DNA from: Fratercula arctica
Lineage: Eukaryota; Chordata; Aves; Charadriiformes; Alcidae
Direction of reading: 5' to 3'
Assembly (NCBI GenBank): GCA_947846985.1
Contig: CANTUZ010000023.1
Location: forward strand, 2,933,677-2,997,676
DNA length: 64,000 nt
The notes beneath the pieces are model-generated. The model made no database searches. It saw only the letters and a program-made list of their open reading frames with translations, and had not been told where the DNA came from. Shown piece after piece: positions 21,601-35,600 of this stretch. The translations under genes were made by a program, and so were the position numbers. How positions within the stretch are numbered: position 1 is the first letter of the stretch; every line of letters starts with the position of its first letter.

Positions 21601-24600
21601 TTAAAGCTTAACTGCAGTGAGCTTTCAGTTATTGTTACCATCAGCATAAAGCCTGTACCCTAAGAGATGAGATACGTTAATGAAAAGGTGCTGATCCTTC
21701 CAAGCTTCTTGGGAGTTCAGCCCTATGTGGAATCAGACCCAGAGGAGCTGTGCAACTCTCTTTGCCTCTAACTTTAAAGCACTAGGAAATAAATAGACTT
21801 CATGCTCATTATTTTCAGAAAAAAAAGTCAGTGTTGGGCTGCTGCATTTGCCTGAATCAACACTGAGACACATTAAGGTCCCCTCCACCACTTTTTCCTT
21901 TGCTTCTGCAAAATGGCAATGGATACATTCATGCAAATGTAGAAATAGCTTTTGTTTTAAGCAAGAAAGCTGATGCTGCTAGCTAGAGCAGATATATAAA
22001 GTGGATCCTAAATCAATCCACATAGTTAATTTGGGACTTCTTACCTTTTAAATATTCCCAGAATCATAAGGATGCCAAGAGCTGATGAGAGAAGATTCAT
22101 GTGTCCTTTGGTGTAACAGTATTTATGTTAGTGCACATCTTGATAATTAGTGAGAGTTTCAGACTGCCGGAAATACCTTGAGAATTCCCCTATGAATGAT
22201 TCTGTGGAGGAAAAGGAAAAAGTGAATATCAAACACACTGTAGTCAATGTTTTTTTTATCACACCAGCACTGCTACAGAGCCTGAGCCCATTTGCAATTT
22301 AGCAATGCTGAGTCTTTCCATCTCAACTATAGCAATCCGTGCCTATTGCTGCCTAACTCCTTAAAAAAAATAAATATCAAACCTGTTCTCACATTCTAGC
22401 ATAGAAGACGCACTTTTCATTTCATGCAGTGAGGGAGACTACAGCTCCATCAGAGCTTTAGTCGGCCTCAGAGCTCATTTGGAGCTAAAAGGCCTATGAG
22501 AAATCCATAATGAGAAAGATCTGATAGTTTAATGCATTCCTGCAAAGAACTGTAATTTGGTAGGAAATGGATAGGATAATATAATTCCTGAGATCAACTG
22601 GAGGTCGGTGTGTTAAATTTCAGCTTAAGTGTTGGTACAGAGGGATGCAATTAGGAATGGGTGACAGTTCAGAGTCAGTCACAGACTACGTGACAGGTCT
22701 AGAGAAACGCAGGTCAGTTCTTAATAGAAACTTTAACATTCAGTTAAGTTTATTTTTCATTTTTGATTCCCGCTTCTGGTCAAGATCACTCAGTTCAATG
22801 TTGCATCTTGGGAACATTTGGATATGTACCCCAAACAAACCTCAAAGAGCTCAAACAACATCCCGTGATACTGTACATGGTACAAGAGCATTGTAAGACA
22901 CAGTACTTGAACCATAGAACTTAGAATCTAAGTAGACAAGACAGGAAAAGAGTGTTATCAAGTGGAGAATTAAGTGAGCAGCTACCAGCTTTTTAACAAT
23001 TCAGTTCTCATTTAGATAACTAAGCAAGTTAAATTTTTCAACATCCTTGGTCTTCCTCTCAGCCAGTTAAAACCAGAGCATTTACATCCATCTGGCTAAT
23101 ATCTTCCCCTCTACCTGCTCTGAGAGCAGTTTTTGGAGAACTGTCAGAAAAGACTATTTGCTTTGCTCCTCCACTGTCATTCTCCCAGCCTCAGTTCAGT
23201 GAAGTTTGCAACAGTTAAGAGCAGCTCTTTCAGTTCTCTAACAGTGTACTAGATTTGCTTAGGCAAACACCTGCAAGACAGGAAAGGTTGTATTAACAGC
23301 ACTTGCCGATTAGACTGTCCAAGGAAAACAGTGGGCAAACTTGCACAACTGAGTGATCAGCCATACAGTGAGGCTTCGTCTCACCTTTCCAAGAGAGAAA
23401 AAGGCTGATGAGCAAATCACTACAGGGCCAATATGGGGTTTTGGCTCATGATTGGGTGACTCAGTGCTGTTGAAACCAAAGTAATATACAAGGAATTACT
23501 CAATGAGCTATTTTAGTTTATTATTTGCTGTGCAGAAATAAGGCACCTTTCTAATATAGAGACTGTGTGTATCACATTATTAATTGTAAAATGAGTTTTC
23601 TGCAAGTGAAGTATCATTAGTATGCCAACTCTTTCTAGCTCTAGATCTCAATGTATTAAAGAAAGGCAGTCTGTCACACTGACTCCCAGTATATGTACTG
23701 GAATAACAAAGGTACCAGAAAATTGAGTCACTCAAGGTAAGCAAATAACCAGATTCAGAGAACAAAAAGGAGGTAAATCCTAGCTGCACATTTCACCAAG
23801 CAAGTATCAGTAATTTCACAGATTTTAAATGACCACACGTACTACCTGGTATCTTATATATGGAGAAGTGCCAAACAATTTTAAGGCAAGATTGACTAGG
23901 AAATGAGACACAACAGAAAGAGAACTATCATTACCTTTTAAGGATGCTACTGTTGCTGTAGGATTTATAGGCAAACTAAATCTGGAAAGACCAGAACTAG
24001 TGAATTAAAGGGAAAATGCTGAAATACATCAAACTGATGGCCTTGGAGCTAGTAAAACAGTGTAGAACAAATCCACCGCATGAAGATGGTGAGAGGGGTA
24101 GAGAGCTGAACTTCAGAAAAAATTTGTAATGCCAGAAGTGGGGTTAATGCATCTTTAGGATTAATGTAGTCATAATGTAACACTGCAAAGAGAGAACTGG
24201 TCATAAATTGCCACAAGGGAAGGAGATGACAATGGGAAGTCTGTGTGGACTTACTGAATAATAGTATCACAGCATCTGCTATACAATATGGTTTGAACTT
24301 TGCAAAGCCCCATTGTATAACTCACTTGTCATTTGGGCTGAGGAACAGATGACAGATCTGCCAGGAGTGCTCAAAACCAGGCCTATTAATTATTTTTCCA
24401 CACACAGCACACACACACCCCCCAAAGAGAAATTTCTAAACCAGCTGTTCTCACTGAGATGGTGTTTCAGTAAATGGATCAGCCGCCATTTTTTCAGAAA
24501 AAAATAATATATGTAATAGAATCTAGTAAAAAAAAAAGCTGCCAAAAAAAAGCAAGAAAGTTCAAAACAAGAACTGTGGCAGCTTCGGTTAGCTTACAGC

Positions 24601-27600
24601 ATGAAATTATTTATAAAGCAACGGAGAAACATCACACTGGCAGGGACCAACTGGGCCATCAGGTTTAAGCTTTCACGATCTGTCAATAGCAGCAGTGATA
24701 CCAGCTATTAAACAGCACACCTGATGATGCTTTCCCCCTCTCCAGAAATATTCCAAGACTGTTCTGAGGGAAAAAAAAAAAGTCAGACAGAGAGGGCTGC
24801 TGCCTGTCTTCTAGTCATGAGTGTGCAAGTGAATTTGGCACCTATTTGAAAAACTGACCAAGGTACCAAAGCGACTGCTAAGCTCATCTGTACACTTGAT
24901 CTTGGTTTTGGAATGCTGACCAGATGGGAATCTCTCAGAAGTCTTTCGGTAAAATAAAGTATTCACACATCACTTGGGTAACGCAAGATCAATCCAGTAC
25001 TGTCAACAGCACTATTACTAAAAAGTAAAGTGATTGCTGTTGCCTTTGCAAACTAGAAATTTAGCAGCTGTGCTAATGGTCTGATTTGGACCAGGATATT
25101 ACTGTACGTTGATTGTACGAAGACATAATCAATGCCTCCAGACATCTGTATCATTTCTTGTGTTTTTCTTGCCTAATCTTGCCTTAGCTTTTATTGAATA
25201 CATTTAAGAAATGCCAACTTTAGGGGGATGGTAGAAATTGAGACTCAAATTGACAACAGAAGTGTTCATTTCCTCCTTCCACAGGACACGTAAACACTCA
25301 GCTTGTTAGGAAATGCAGCAGTTGAGTCAGAAGCTGAAGTCAGTGGCCATCTGTTTTGGCAGCATATGAATGACCCCTTCACCTGAAGCCAGCAGCACAA
25401 GTAACAGAAAAAGATGGATGGACACACAGCAAGGAACAGGTGAAAAAGACACCAAGTACAACGCATGCAGCCTCAAAAGCAGAATGCCACCAACTCCCCT
25501 TTAAAGTATGCTCATAATGAACAAATGCAGCAAAAAATAGCTAAAGACAAATTTGGTGTAACAGATGATCTAGTTATACAAATTTACTGATTCATTCTAC
25601 CTTCATAGGTATCTTTCTATATGCAAAACTATATCATAACATATGCAGGTTGCAGTTAATGAGATGAGAACACTACCATGGCGCTAAATCAAGGCATAAT
25701 TTGTTCCCCACAGAACAGATGAAGTTTTAGGGCCCCAGCATGTCAATATCAAAGTTTGAGGGAAGTAGGGAGGCTTTTTTTAACCAAAGTATTGAGTAAA
25801 CAAATGGCTAGTCACTATAACTTTTTCTGCTGAGGTATGGCAGCAGAAACTTTCGAAGCTGCATCAAGAACCACTTGCATGTGTACACGTATTAAGTCAG
25901 GAGCTGCCAGTTGCCTACTCAAGTACTAAGCAAATGATCACATTAACAGCAATTACATCAGGATCCATAGATCTGAAACACACACTTAGCCCACAGGGTA
26001 GCCAAACTGTCACATGCACACAGCAAATTATCCCTCCTGCAATTTCCATCTCTGCTCTCTCTTTTCCTTCTTGCTAGATAACATACTTTACTGATTTCAT
26101 GTTCCTTTTTCATGCTCATTAACTTGTGCTATTTAGTTCTTGTTTGACATGAAAATGAGAAATGTTATCCATGCAACAGATTCCTTCCCTCTAATCAAAT
26201 TGCTATCTGAAACTAGAGCATTATTACTGCATTGTTTCCAGCTCCTGTTCAGTGATAGCCAGCCTGCGCATTCAGGCTTGAAAGCCTCTGGTTCAGTTGA
26301 TTTCTGATTTAAGCTGTGCTCTGTTGCATATATGAAGGAATGAAAAACCAGAAGACTTAGAGTAACATAATTTTGGATCATTAGTCAATCAGGATCTATT
26401 TAATCCAAACCATGATGAAGTTGTAAAATGTTTCAGTGAATTTTTGTTTCAAACCTTCATGCATAGAATCTTGTCTGGGGCAGAACAGCTATACTTAGGG
26501 AGTTCATGAGGGTCAGAAAGGAAATATAAATAAGCACCAAGTTTGGGGTTGAGATAAACCTGCTAGTCATTTACACTGTTTATCAAAGGTATTTAGCCAC
26601 TCCAGCTTTCATTGATTTAGGGTTTAGGCAAATGAATACACTTCAGGATCAGGACTTGTTCTCAGTTCAAATGACTCGTTTTTCCTCTGACAGATGTATT
26701 GCGCAGATACGTATAACAAAGCATCATACAATTACCTAGACACCCATGCTTGTGTAGAGGCTTGCACCTGAGTCACCGCGTTTCATTTCATTAAGAAAAG
26801 TGATCATCTCCTATTTAAATCTTTTCTGAACTGTCACACACTGATTCATCAAGAACTTGAGAACAAAGTGTTTTGATCATTTAAAAAATAAAATACAAGC
26901 AAAGCAAAGATACTTGCAATGACATCTTTGATGTTTTATAGATTAAGAGAACCTCTCATGAATAACAGTGATTTGTGTCATCTCTTTTCTGGCTTTGAGA
27001 GTTTTCATTAACTGAGATTAACACTAACTGGAAAATAATTAAACTAGCTTATAAAGTCTGGCCTTCCCATCAGCACTAGTAATAATTAATCAGTACCATC
27101 AACAGATTTTTAGCATTAAAATTCTGATTCACTGCATTATTCCTCAGCCCACACCACCCACTTCTATTCTTAGTTTCACTGTGTGCAGGAAACAGTATTC
27201 CTTGAGACAATACCAAGAGGACAAATATTTTATATAGATATATCAGTGAAAGTCCATCATATTTTGAAACAGATTATCTTGAAGAGAATCTCAATGCACT
27301 GCTAAGTTACATTTCTGCCCTTATACCAGAGCTGCACCTCACTAGCAGAGCTACTGGCTATTAAAAAAAGCCCAAACCCAAGAGGTTATTCTGACCATAT
27401 CTTCATCAGATTCACTACTTCAAGACTTGTGATGCAATAGACAGCAAGAGAGAGATAAACAACCAACTGTTTCTGTCAGTGATTCTTGCAGGAAAGATCT
27501 GTGTTTAGACCTGATGCAAACCAATCGATGAGACTGCAGAAGCAGATGAATTAATTGAATCCCTTGCAATTGAAGCAAATAGCAGGAGTCCCACAGATTT

Positions 27601-30600
27601 CACTGGATCCCTTACCATTATAACTGTAGCAAATCTAAGCTAAGCAAAGGTGCCTTAGGGGAAAGGACCCAATATATCTACGTTCACCCCCTCAATGAGA
27701 TTGCCACCATTTTGTTCTCTTGAACATTTTACTTTCACTGTTTGGTTCTCCTAAATGCTGATGGAGAGAGAAAGACTCCAGCTGAATCACTTACTCTGTG
27801 ATTTCTCTATATCTAGGTACTCTACATGCAAAGAAAGGAGGCACATCTGCCCCTAGGGCAGAGTTAGTTATTTCAGTACTTTATCAGAAGGGACAGCTTT
27901 AATTCTGCATTTCTTTATGTCTACAGGGTCCTTTTAATTAACTTTTAGGTTACTCAGTAAGCTGAGTATTATAGTCTTTGTTAGAAATGGATTAACCATT
28001 TCCTTATCACCAGGAGCCACGTTTTACTAGTACAACATCTGTTCCAAGGAATACATGCACTAGAGACCATGGCGAAGCACCTCAGCACACATGGAAGCCT
28101 GCAAGCCCTTGTAGAACCGAGTTTCACAACTTGAAGATGTAGGAAAAAATGAAATTCCAGGTACTTCATAAGGCCCTGCATGCAATGCTTAATCCAAGTA
28201 ATCCAAAAGCAATCTTTTTGGCAACCTAATTGTGTTTTCTAAGGAGGAAACTGCAATAACAGTTTGTTTACATATAATTGGATCTCTTCATATGTTTGTA
28301 TTGTGCTTATTTCTGAAACCTTTCAAAATTGAAAGGTCTCCCATAATATTTGACTTGGCTTTTCACTCTAACCTAAGGGATTACACATTACTTTGCACAT
28401 AATAGCCCAGACAAATATGAATTTTGTATTAGTACAGATCAGAAAGTACAGCTATCCCTTGAGGACCAACAACCAAGACATAGAAGAAAAACTGAGGAAA
28501 TTGCACCGATTTTTAAATTGCTTTTAATTTTGATTTGTTTTTCTTAGGAAGCTTTTGCCAGCAAGATCAGCTTCTGTTGTAAATGCATTTCAAATTTGGG
28601 GAGAATTGGGGAAAACAATTGGGGGAAACAAGGGAAGAAAGACTTTACATTGGAGACAATTTTTAAAGTCATCACAACTTTTTCCACAGAATATTTTTTA
28701 TTTGCATCTGCACATTAAAGTGTTTGATTAATAGACAGATTTCAGAGTGTGCATCCCTCACTGATACGACTCATAGCTCTTAATTGGAAACACTTAATTT
28801 GCTTCTTACACTCCATTAAGGGTTTCCAGAGGACTACAGTGAAATAGAAGACCAGAAGTTTCTTGTGACTGAAGAGAATGCACACCCTTGCACAGAAATG
28901 ACAGAGTTCCTTGTGCAGACAACAGCTAATGTCAAATTCATTCCAAGAAACTATGTTCACTGACCATTTCCACCCCGCCCTCGTGTCTTGTGGCAGATTT
29001 TCAACTCCAACTTCCTATACACTCTAGTAACCAACTTTGACATGCAAGCATTATTGCTTAGGGGTGAACTGGACTACAAATTTAAGGACATAGGATTTTG
29101 CCAAGCTACATCAACTCAGCAGCCCATCAAGACGTTGTGCTGACTCCAGCCATGGCTACTACCAGATTCCTGAGAAGCTAGACCTCCATCAAGCTAAAAA
29201 AAATAATTGTGCAGTAATTTGCATCACAGAAATTCCTTCTTGAAACCACCACCCCTCCCCAAGTGCTCACTTCACAGAAGTGTAGGAACCAAAACCAGAA
29301 GAAACTTCTAGGTTTGTGTGCTAAAACCCATTACCCAGAACTCTCTCCCTACCAGGATTTGGTTCTTACCTATTTCTTTCTCCTGTACCCAGAGAACAGG
29401 GTGACAAGTCCTGGAACAGGAACCTGACTGGAGTAGAGCAGTCAACATTTACTTTCCCATCATGGCCCCTTGTAAGTATGCGTACCTGCTTGCCCAGTCA
29501 GATATAAAATAGACAGGAAGTCAAAGGAAAGCATTATCGGGTGAGATGCATTTGGGACAGGAAGAATACTATTTGCTTAAAAGCCTGCTGACACAGTTGA
29601 ATCCCATAATTCTGGATTGCATTAAAACAGTCTTCCCTAGACTTCACTTTGGAGAAATCCTAATGCATTGGAAGAACTTGAAATTTGCAGGACCAGTTCA
29701 ATCCAGTCTTTCTACACAAAAATCTTTTATGCTTGCTCTTAGGAAACAAGAGATGCAGTTTTCAGCGCTATTTCTGACATCTCCAACCTGACACTTGTAA
29801 AGCTATTCAAACCAAGCACACAAGATTTGTCAGAACAGTGACATTTTAAATGAAGAATAATGATTAAATGTCTAAAAGTGTGCTGCAGAAATACTCTCAC
29901 AGATAGTACTGGCAATTTGAATACAACAGCAAAGTGTTATCATGTAAAAATCAAACCAGAAATTCTTTCATGTACCCAAACATGGAGTTAAATTACATAA
30001 AAGCTGCAAGTACTTTGATGCAAAAGGGGGAATTCACAACTCCTTGTTTTGAGGCTTAATGTATATGGACATTTTGTATTCAGAATTATACTTGTTTCAC
30101 TTCCACTCTTGACAGAGCTATTTCATGAACAAACGATACATGGAAAGTAAGGATTCCACATAGCCAAAGGAAGTGAAGTCTCTTCCGTTCTGTTGAGCTA
30201 AATTAGAATGAATCCTTCTTAAGCATTTGAGATGTGTGCAGTGCTATAATAGCATTAATAACGGTAATTTATTTTATATAGCCGAAGATTATGAAAGAGC
30301 TATATGCCAGTTGAGCATAATACACTGAGTTTTGTTATCCTCTACATTCAGTAGGGCATTATACTGGAATCCTGCTGTCTTTTTACAGTGAAGCCTGAAT
30401 CTTTAACATTCCCATTGGTTAATTTCAGTGAGAATTTAAGAGATTCTATGCTGCTTCCCTCATCCTGCTTCCCAGTGGAAACTAAGCATGCCTAATGCTG
30501 TAACATGGAGCCATATTAGGAAGTTTAAATACAGTTCTCAACCATCCTGGATGCAATGAAAATGTGAGCACATGTAAAGTAACCAATGCCCAAGGTGAAG

Positions 30601-32600
30601 GCAGACTAAACCATTTCAAAAGTGAAAACCTATTGGAAAGCTCCAAAGATACAACTGCTTCTCAGGACAAGTAAAGGGGAGTGGGAAAATCTGAATATGC
30701 ACACATGCTTTATACTCTGCTGAATTCTCAGAGTAGATATGCCCCTTTTAGGACTGCTATATTGCATAAGGGCAGATCAAACTGAGCACTTTATCCCTCA
30801 TTTGTTTCATCATCTCACTAATCCATAATTGAAAATTAAATAGTTAAGTACAAGAAATCCATTAAGTTCTTTAAACAATTATAGCAAAGAGTCAGTTAAA
30901 TATGATGGCCCATTAAGTTATTATTGAATGAGGTTGCTGTGTTTGCATAGTACTAACTTGCATCCTCAAAAGTATGTAGTGCCTGATAAGTTGCACCCAT
31001 CTAAGGTCCGTTAAATAGATATAATTCTATCCCACAGCCCAAAAAAAGCAGCATGTCAAAATGCATATTTTTCCATAGCTATAGAGCTCTCTCTCCTGCG
31101 GTTTGAAGGTAATTTAGCATGGAACATTTCCCTACTAATATCAAGAAAGATGAAACATCAGAGCAGAGGTGGTGTCAGCCAGCAGATGGTACTGTAGGCT
31201 GCCGTACTGCAGGCTAGAAGACAGGCTGGGCTGCTGTCAGTTTGTTGCACATCAAGCTGCTGGGGAGTGAGCCCTGGCAGAGGTTGTGCTCTCAGCCTCC
31301 TTTCTCCCAGGGTTCTGATGTCAGGAGACAGGCAGCTCATTAGACCACGGAGCCAGCTGCAGGAAAACCAACTTTTCAGGTAGCCAAAGGCATCTTGTCT
31401 GTGAATAATCTAGATAAGAAGCAACCTATACTAGAAAGTGTCATCTGTACTCCCACCTTTATCTCACAGAACCACTTCCCTACTGCTGCGCATCTCTGGG
31501 TGTGCAGAGCAAGGGCAGTCACACACTGGCTTGTGGCTGGGAGCTCTTGTTTGCTCTCTCTCACTAGTTCTGTTTTGCTCAAGGACAAGCAGCTGTTTCT
31601 CAGACAGCGTGGAGCCCAGCCCTGTGCATAGTATCACAATAAATCACTGCTAATACTCACACCCCTCTCAACTCTATTTTAGTTATTGCAGGCTCTTCCT
31701 TTCTCAATTGCTTTCCCAGGGAACCTAGACCCTGTCTGTAGGGCAAGTTTCAGCAGCTTTCCAAGCCACCTTCAGTCACCAAGAATGCGATATTGTCTTT
31801 ATGCTTTTTATCCACACAGAAGATGACACACAAAGTAGCAAGTTCTCCCTGGCTACGGTAAATTGCATTTCGTTGCATTTTCTAGGGGCCAGAGGCAAGT
31901 GATGAATAGAGCTCAGGGAAGCAGTATAACCTGCGAAAGAGCTTAACTTCACAGCATGCATGATTTGCTTGCTTCAGGAGATTGGGGGGTCTTTAAGGAC
32001 ATGCAGATGTCTCAGGAGGTTTACTAAGCTGAGAAAGGCACTTTTTTAGCACCTCAGTCTGTTCCTAGATTCTGATTTCCTACATGCACCCTCCCCTTCT
32101 CCCCCAAAGATAAACTGCATTGCTCATGGAACAAAGATTTTTGTTTAACAAGGTAGGTGATGACCCACTTTAGAATTGTATGATTGGCAACTGAAGGGGA
32201 AAAATGTACTTTAATTACCAGTCTCTCTGGGGAAGATTTTAAATAGTTGAGCTGGTTCTAAATACGACAGCACTTAGCAGACTTTGTTTTCTTTTCTCAT
32301 TTTGAAACACTCAGTTTACAGGTCCATGAGGCACCATTTGGAACAGCTACTGGAATCTTCGCTAGAATAACCGTCCCTCCTGGGGATCTATTCCCCATTC
32401 CTTTGGGAATGTAGACACCATTCCCTAGTTGAGCAAGAACCCACTCTTATTTAACAACCAACACTGTTTCCCCTATAATAAACTAAGCTAATTGGGAGAG
32501 TCAGGATACATTTGTTTTAGATCTGTCTGCACCACCTGACAAGTTAAATAAGTCACTTCAGCTGATGTTTTCAGAAGTGGCACTCTGAGGTGTGATCTTC
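18620..32600. other. No gene recognised; sparse old repeat traces
   Basis: Fourteen kilobases without a defensible exon. A MIR-like trace (about 19178-19226) and a short palindrome (19871-19887) are listed separately. Candidate splice donors on the minus strand, such as GTAAGAT at 20135-20141 and GTAAGAACC near 29363-29371, are not attached to recognisable coding sequence. Confidence 0.4.
19178..19226 (-). repeat. Possible MIR-like SINE trace
   Basis: CTGTTTTATTAATCTTCAAC followed by GCCAGGGAAACTGAGGAACA resembles the complement of the MIR 3' region ('cctcagtttcc...ctgtaaaatgggg'). It is short and diverged. Confidence 0.4.
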
Positions 32601-32614
32601 CAGATTTTGAGGTG

Positions 32615-32640
32615 TCATAGCCCCTGTTGGGGGGCTATGA
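32615..32640. repeat. Perfect 10-base inverted repeat with 6-base loop
   Basis: TCATAGCCCC (32615-32624), loop TGTTGG, then GGGGCTATGA (32631-32640). The arms are exactly complementary. It could form a stable hairpin in RNA or single-stranded DNA. No associated gene is recognised. Confidence 0.95.
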
Positions 32641-32649
32641 AGGAGCTCT

Positions 32650-35600
32650 TTGCAAAACTGTGGGGCTGGGCTTGTAGAACTTGAATTCCATTTCCCCATC
32701 TTTCAATTTCATCATCCGTAGATTGCCAATAACTTACTAGTTCCTCAGACTTTCAAAGACTAAAGAGAATTTCATTGGATGTTGACTGAATAAGATTATT
32801 TTTTCAAGAAGTTTAACAAAACAATGCCACTTTAACCATATAGCAGTAAGGCCTCTTACCTTGGTACTACATGTTCTGTTATCACACCAAAAAGCTGAGA
32901 AATTCAGTCCCAAAGTCCTTGAGCACATGGTCATCTTTAATGTACTGCAGTTCCTCGGTAGACCAGGATCTCTTCCCAAACTGAGTGAAGATAAACATTA
33001 CATATGCACTACAGATGAAGGAAGTTACTGTCACATAATTTAGATGTAACACAATTTAGATGTAGCCACAGATACCCAAGGGGAAGCTAGGAATTGCAGG
33101 TAGGTTTGAAGCTCCAGTTCACCATGTTGACTGCTGTATCATTCTTCTGTCCTGCTGTCTCCCAGAACTCCCATTAAGTTAACAGTTGTCCTTAGACCTC
33201 TTTGCTAGGTGGCTCACATGCATAAAATTGTGCACAGCACTTAACTAGCTGTTTCTTCTTTGTCTTTCCCCTGTGCATTAAAGTTTTAAAGACTGAAAAA
33301 TGAGCATTGAAGAAATTTCCCCAGTCAGCAACCTGCAATCTGACAATTAATCAAAGATATACTTTGTCAACTTCTCCTTGTTCTCTTATGCTTTATGATC
33401 ATCATGTTATTTCATCAACACAATAAAAAAGGATTAATCTTCATTGCTGGGAAAATTGTTTTCAGGACTAAGGGTAGCAGCCTTAGCTACACTACTGATC
33501 TTGTGGTCCAAATCAATCCCTGAGAGCAGAATTAATTATTTTTAACTGGGATGCATTCATTAAGCCCTAGCAAGTATATTTTCAAGTTCTGCACATTATC
33601 ATAATACAAATCTGTCATTCAGGACGGCATATTCATACAGTCACTGCAGGTTCACCAAGCAAAATATGAAGGTTGCACGCAACTGAATGGACTTGTTAGG
33701 GTGATTACGTACATGGTGGTGTATACATCTACAAAAAACACATCAGTATGCTATTGCAATATTTTGTTACTGAAAAGAATAACTGCAATAATTACACTGT
33801 TATGATGAATATTCTACAAAGCAGTAACCATAATTTAATGTGTTACAAAGTGTAACATCACAAATTGTTTTTCCTAATCTGGAGACTAATTACATAGCAG
33901 ATACTTCACAATGCAGGTTGACATACTCTGGCATTTTGATGCCTGTCATCAATACAAGTTCATACAACTTTGTCATGAAGCTTTCAGAATTTAGGAAAGG
34001 CCATCTAGGAGAGGACATGCAGCATTTCCCCTAGAACATCATCTCAGCTTAAGTTTGTTACCACTAGAGTTTTGGTTGATGGTCCCAGCCAGAACTTGCT
34101 GTTAAGTGTACTGACAAAATAACAAAGTGACATCCCAAATCTTGCCTGCACCACCTCTAGTGAAAGCTCCTTAAAACCCCACTTTCCAGTAAGTTAACAG
34201 AGCATCATTTTGCAACACTCAATGTTTGCAACATCCCCAGTCACTTTAAAATTACCTGGTGTCACAGCATCTCAATTCAGTGGTCAAAGATTTTTTTCTT
34301 TTCCTGTAGTCACCGTGTCCTTACAAATGCATTTCAGCAGAATTGTCCCAACATTAATACTGTAAGCATCTGAAATATTTGCAGGTCAACTGCAGCGCCC
34401 TAAATCTTTACACTGCCAGTGGAACTTCAGAGCATCAAGTTCATGTGTTCTTTGCTTTTCTTGTTATTCAGTTTGGCCTTATCATTGGCTCATCGCCCAC
34501 AAACTATTGATTAGCCACAAAATCTCCATAGCCAGCACTGTAAAACCAGCCATGGATTTACATTCTGGAAAGAAGTTCTGACAGGGCCAATAACAACCTG
34601 AACACCTTGTAGGGTCTTTCATTACCCTACATTTCACCATGTAGGGTTCATTTCACCAACTCAGGAAATAATGGTTTCAGCTTAATGTTCTTGTAGTTAA
34701 AAGGATTACTAACAAGACTCACTCAAGGAAAAAAAAATACAGCCTCAGGTTGCATGTAAAATATACTAGCCTCAGGTATATGTACTAATATACAAAGATC
34801 TTAAGTGTGTAACAATATTAGTAACACATTTAGCTCACAAGAACAGATGCATAACATGAAATACCTCTCTCTGGACACAGCCAGTACTTTTTTAATCTCT
34901 TTGAATAAGAGTTGGATGTAAGATAGTCCAGACACACAAGACACTTGCTACTGTAGCATTCAGTCATTTCACAGGTCACAAGTAATTTCTGCTCTCTGGT
35001 ATTTTGGGGGGTAATTTCAGAGGAACTTCACTAGCAGCACAAACAATGTGCTCTGGTCTAAAGCAATGTTTAAGTGTTCACACATCTAGAATCTATGGTC
35101 AGCAGATCACTCACCTTCTCAAAAAGCCATGTAGAGCACTGACCCTCCTGAGCCCAAGCTCAATGCCCTGTCTACATCAAAGTTTTCTGCAGGGAATGCA
35201 GCAATGGGAAAACTCTTCTCTGGTTTCAGTTTCTGGAAAACTGTGTTTTGCTTCATAAGTACAAAACTCAGAGATACACTTTGTTCTTCACTGCCCAAGG
35301 GAAAAGCAGATAATTTTTCAAGGTCTTTATGTCAGCTGCACTCCATCCTAGGCCACAACACAAAAGCAGCCTTACAAAGGCACTCCTGTGCTACAGTCTA
35401 CTCAGCACTGATTACAGCTCCTAATAAATACCTCCTTCAGTGGCCATTAGAGAAAAATTCCTTTTTCCACCAGCGTGCTTCCTGCTCCCAACACCTCTTT
35501 AGAAAGCCTGCTTCCCGAATATTCACTGATGATTTATCAGCTTAATACCTGCCCCAGCAGCACAGAACTGCTGCTTGCTACAACCTGGAGTCCATGCACT

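Noticed and set aside
28742..28960. A hydrophobic minus-strand frame considered as the missing S0 exon of the KCNU1-like locus
   Set aside because: It starts at GTG and the similarity needs gaps in a generic hydrophobic run. No GT donor follows at a suitable place.
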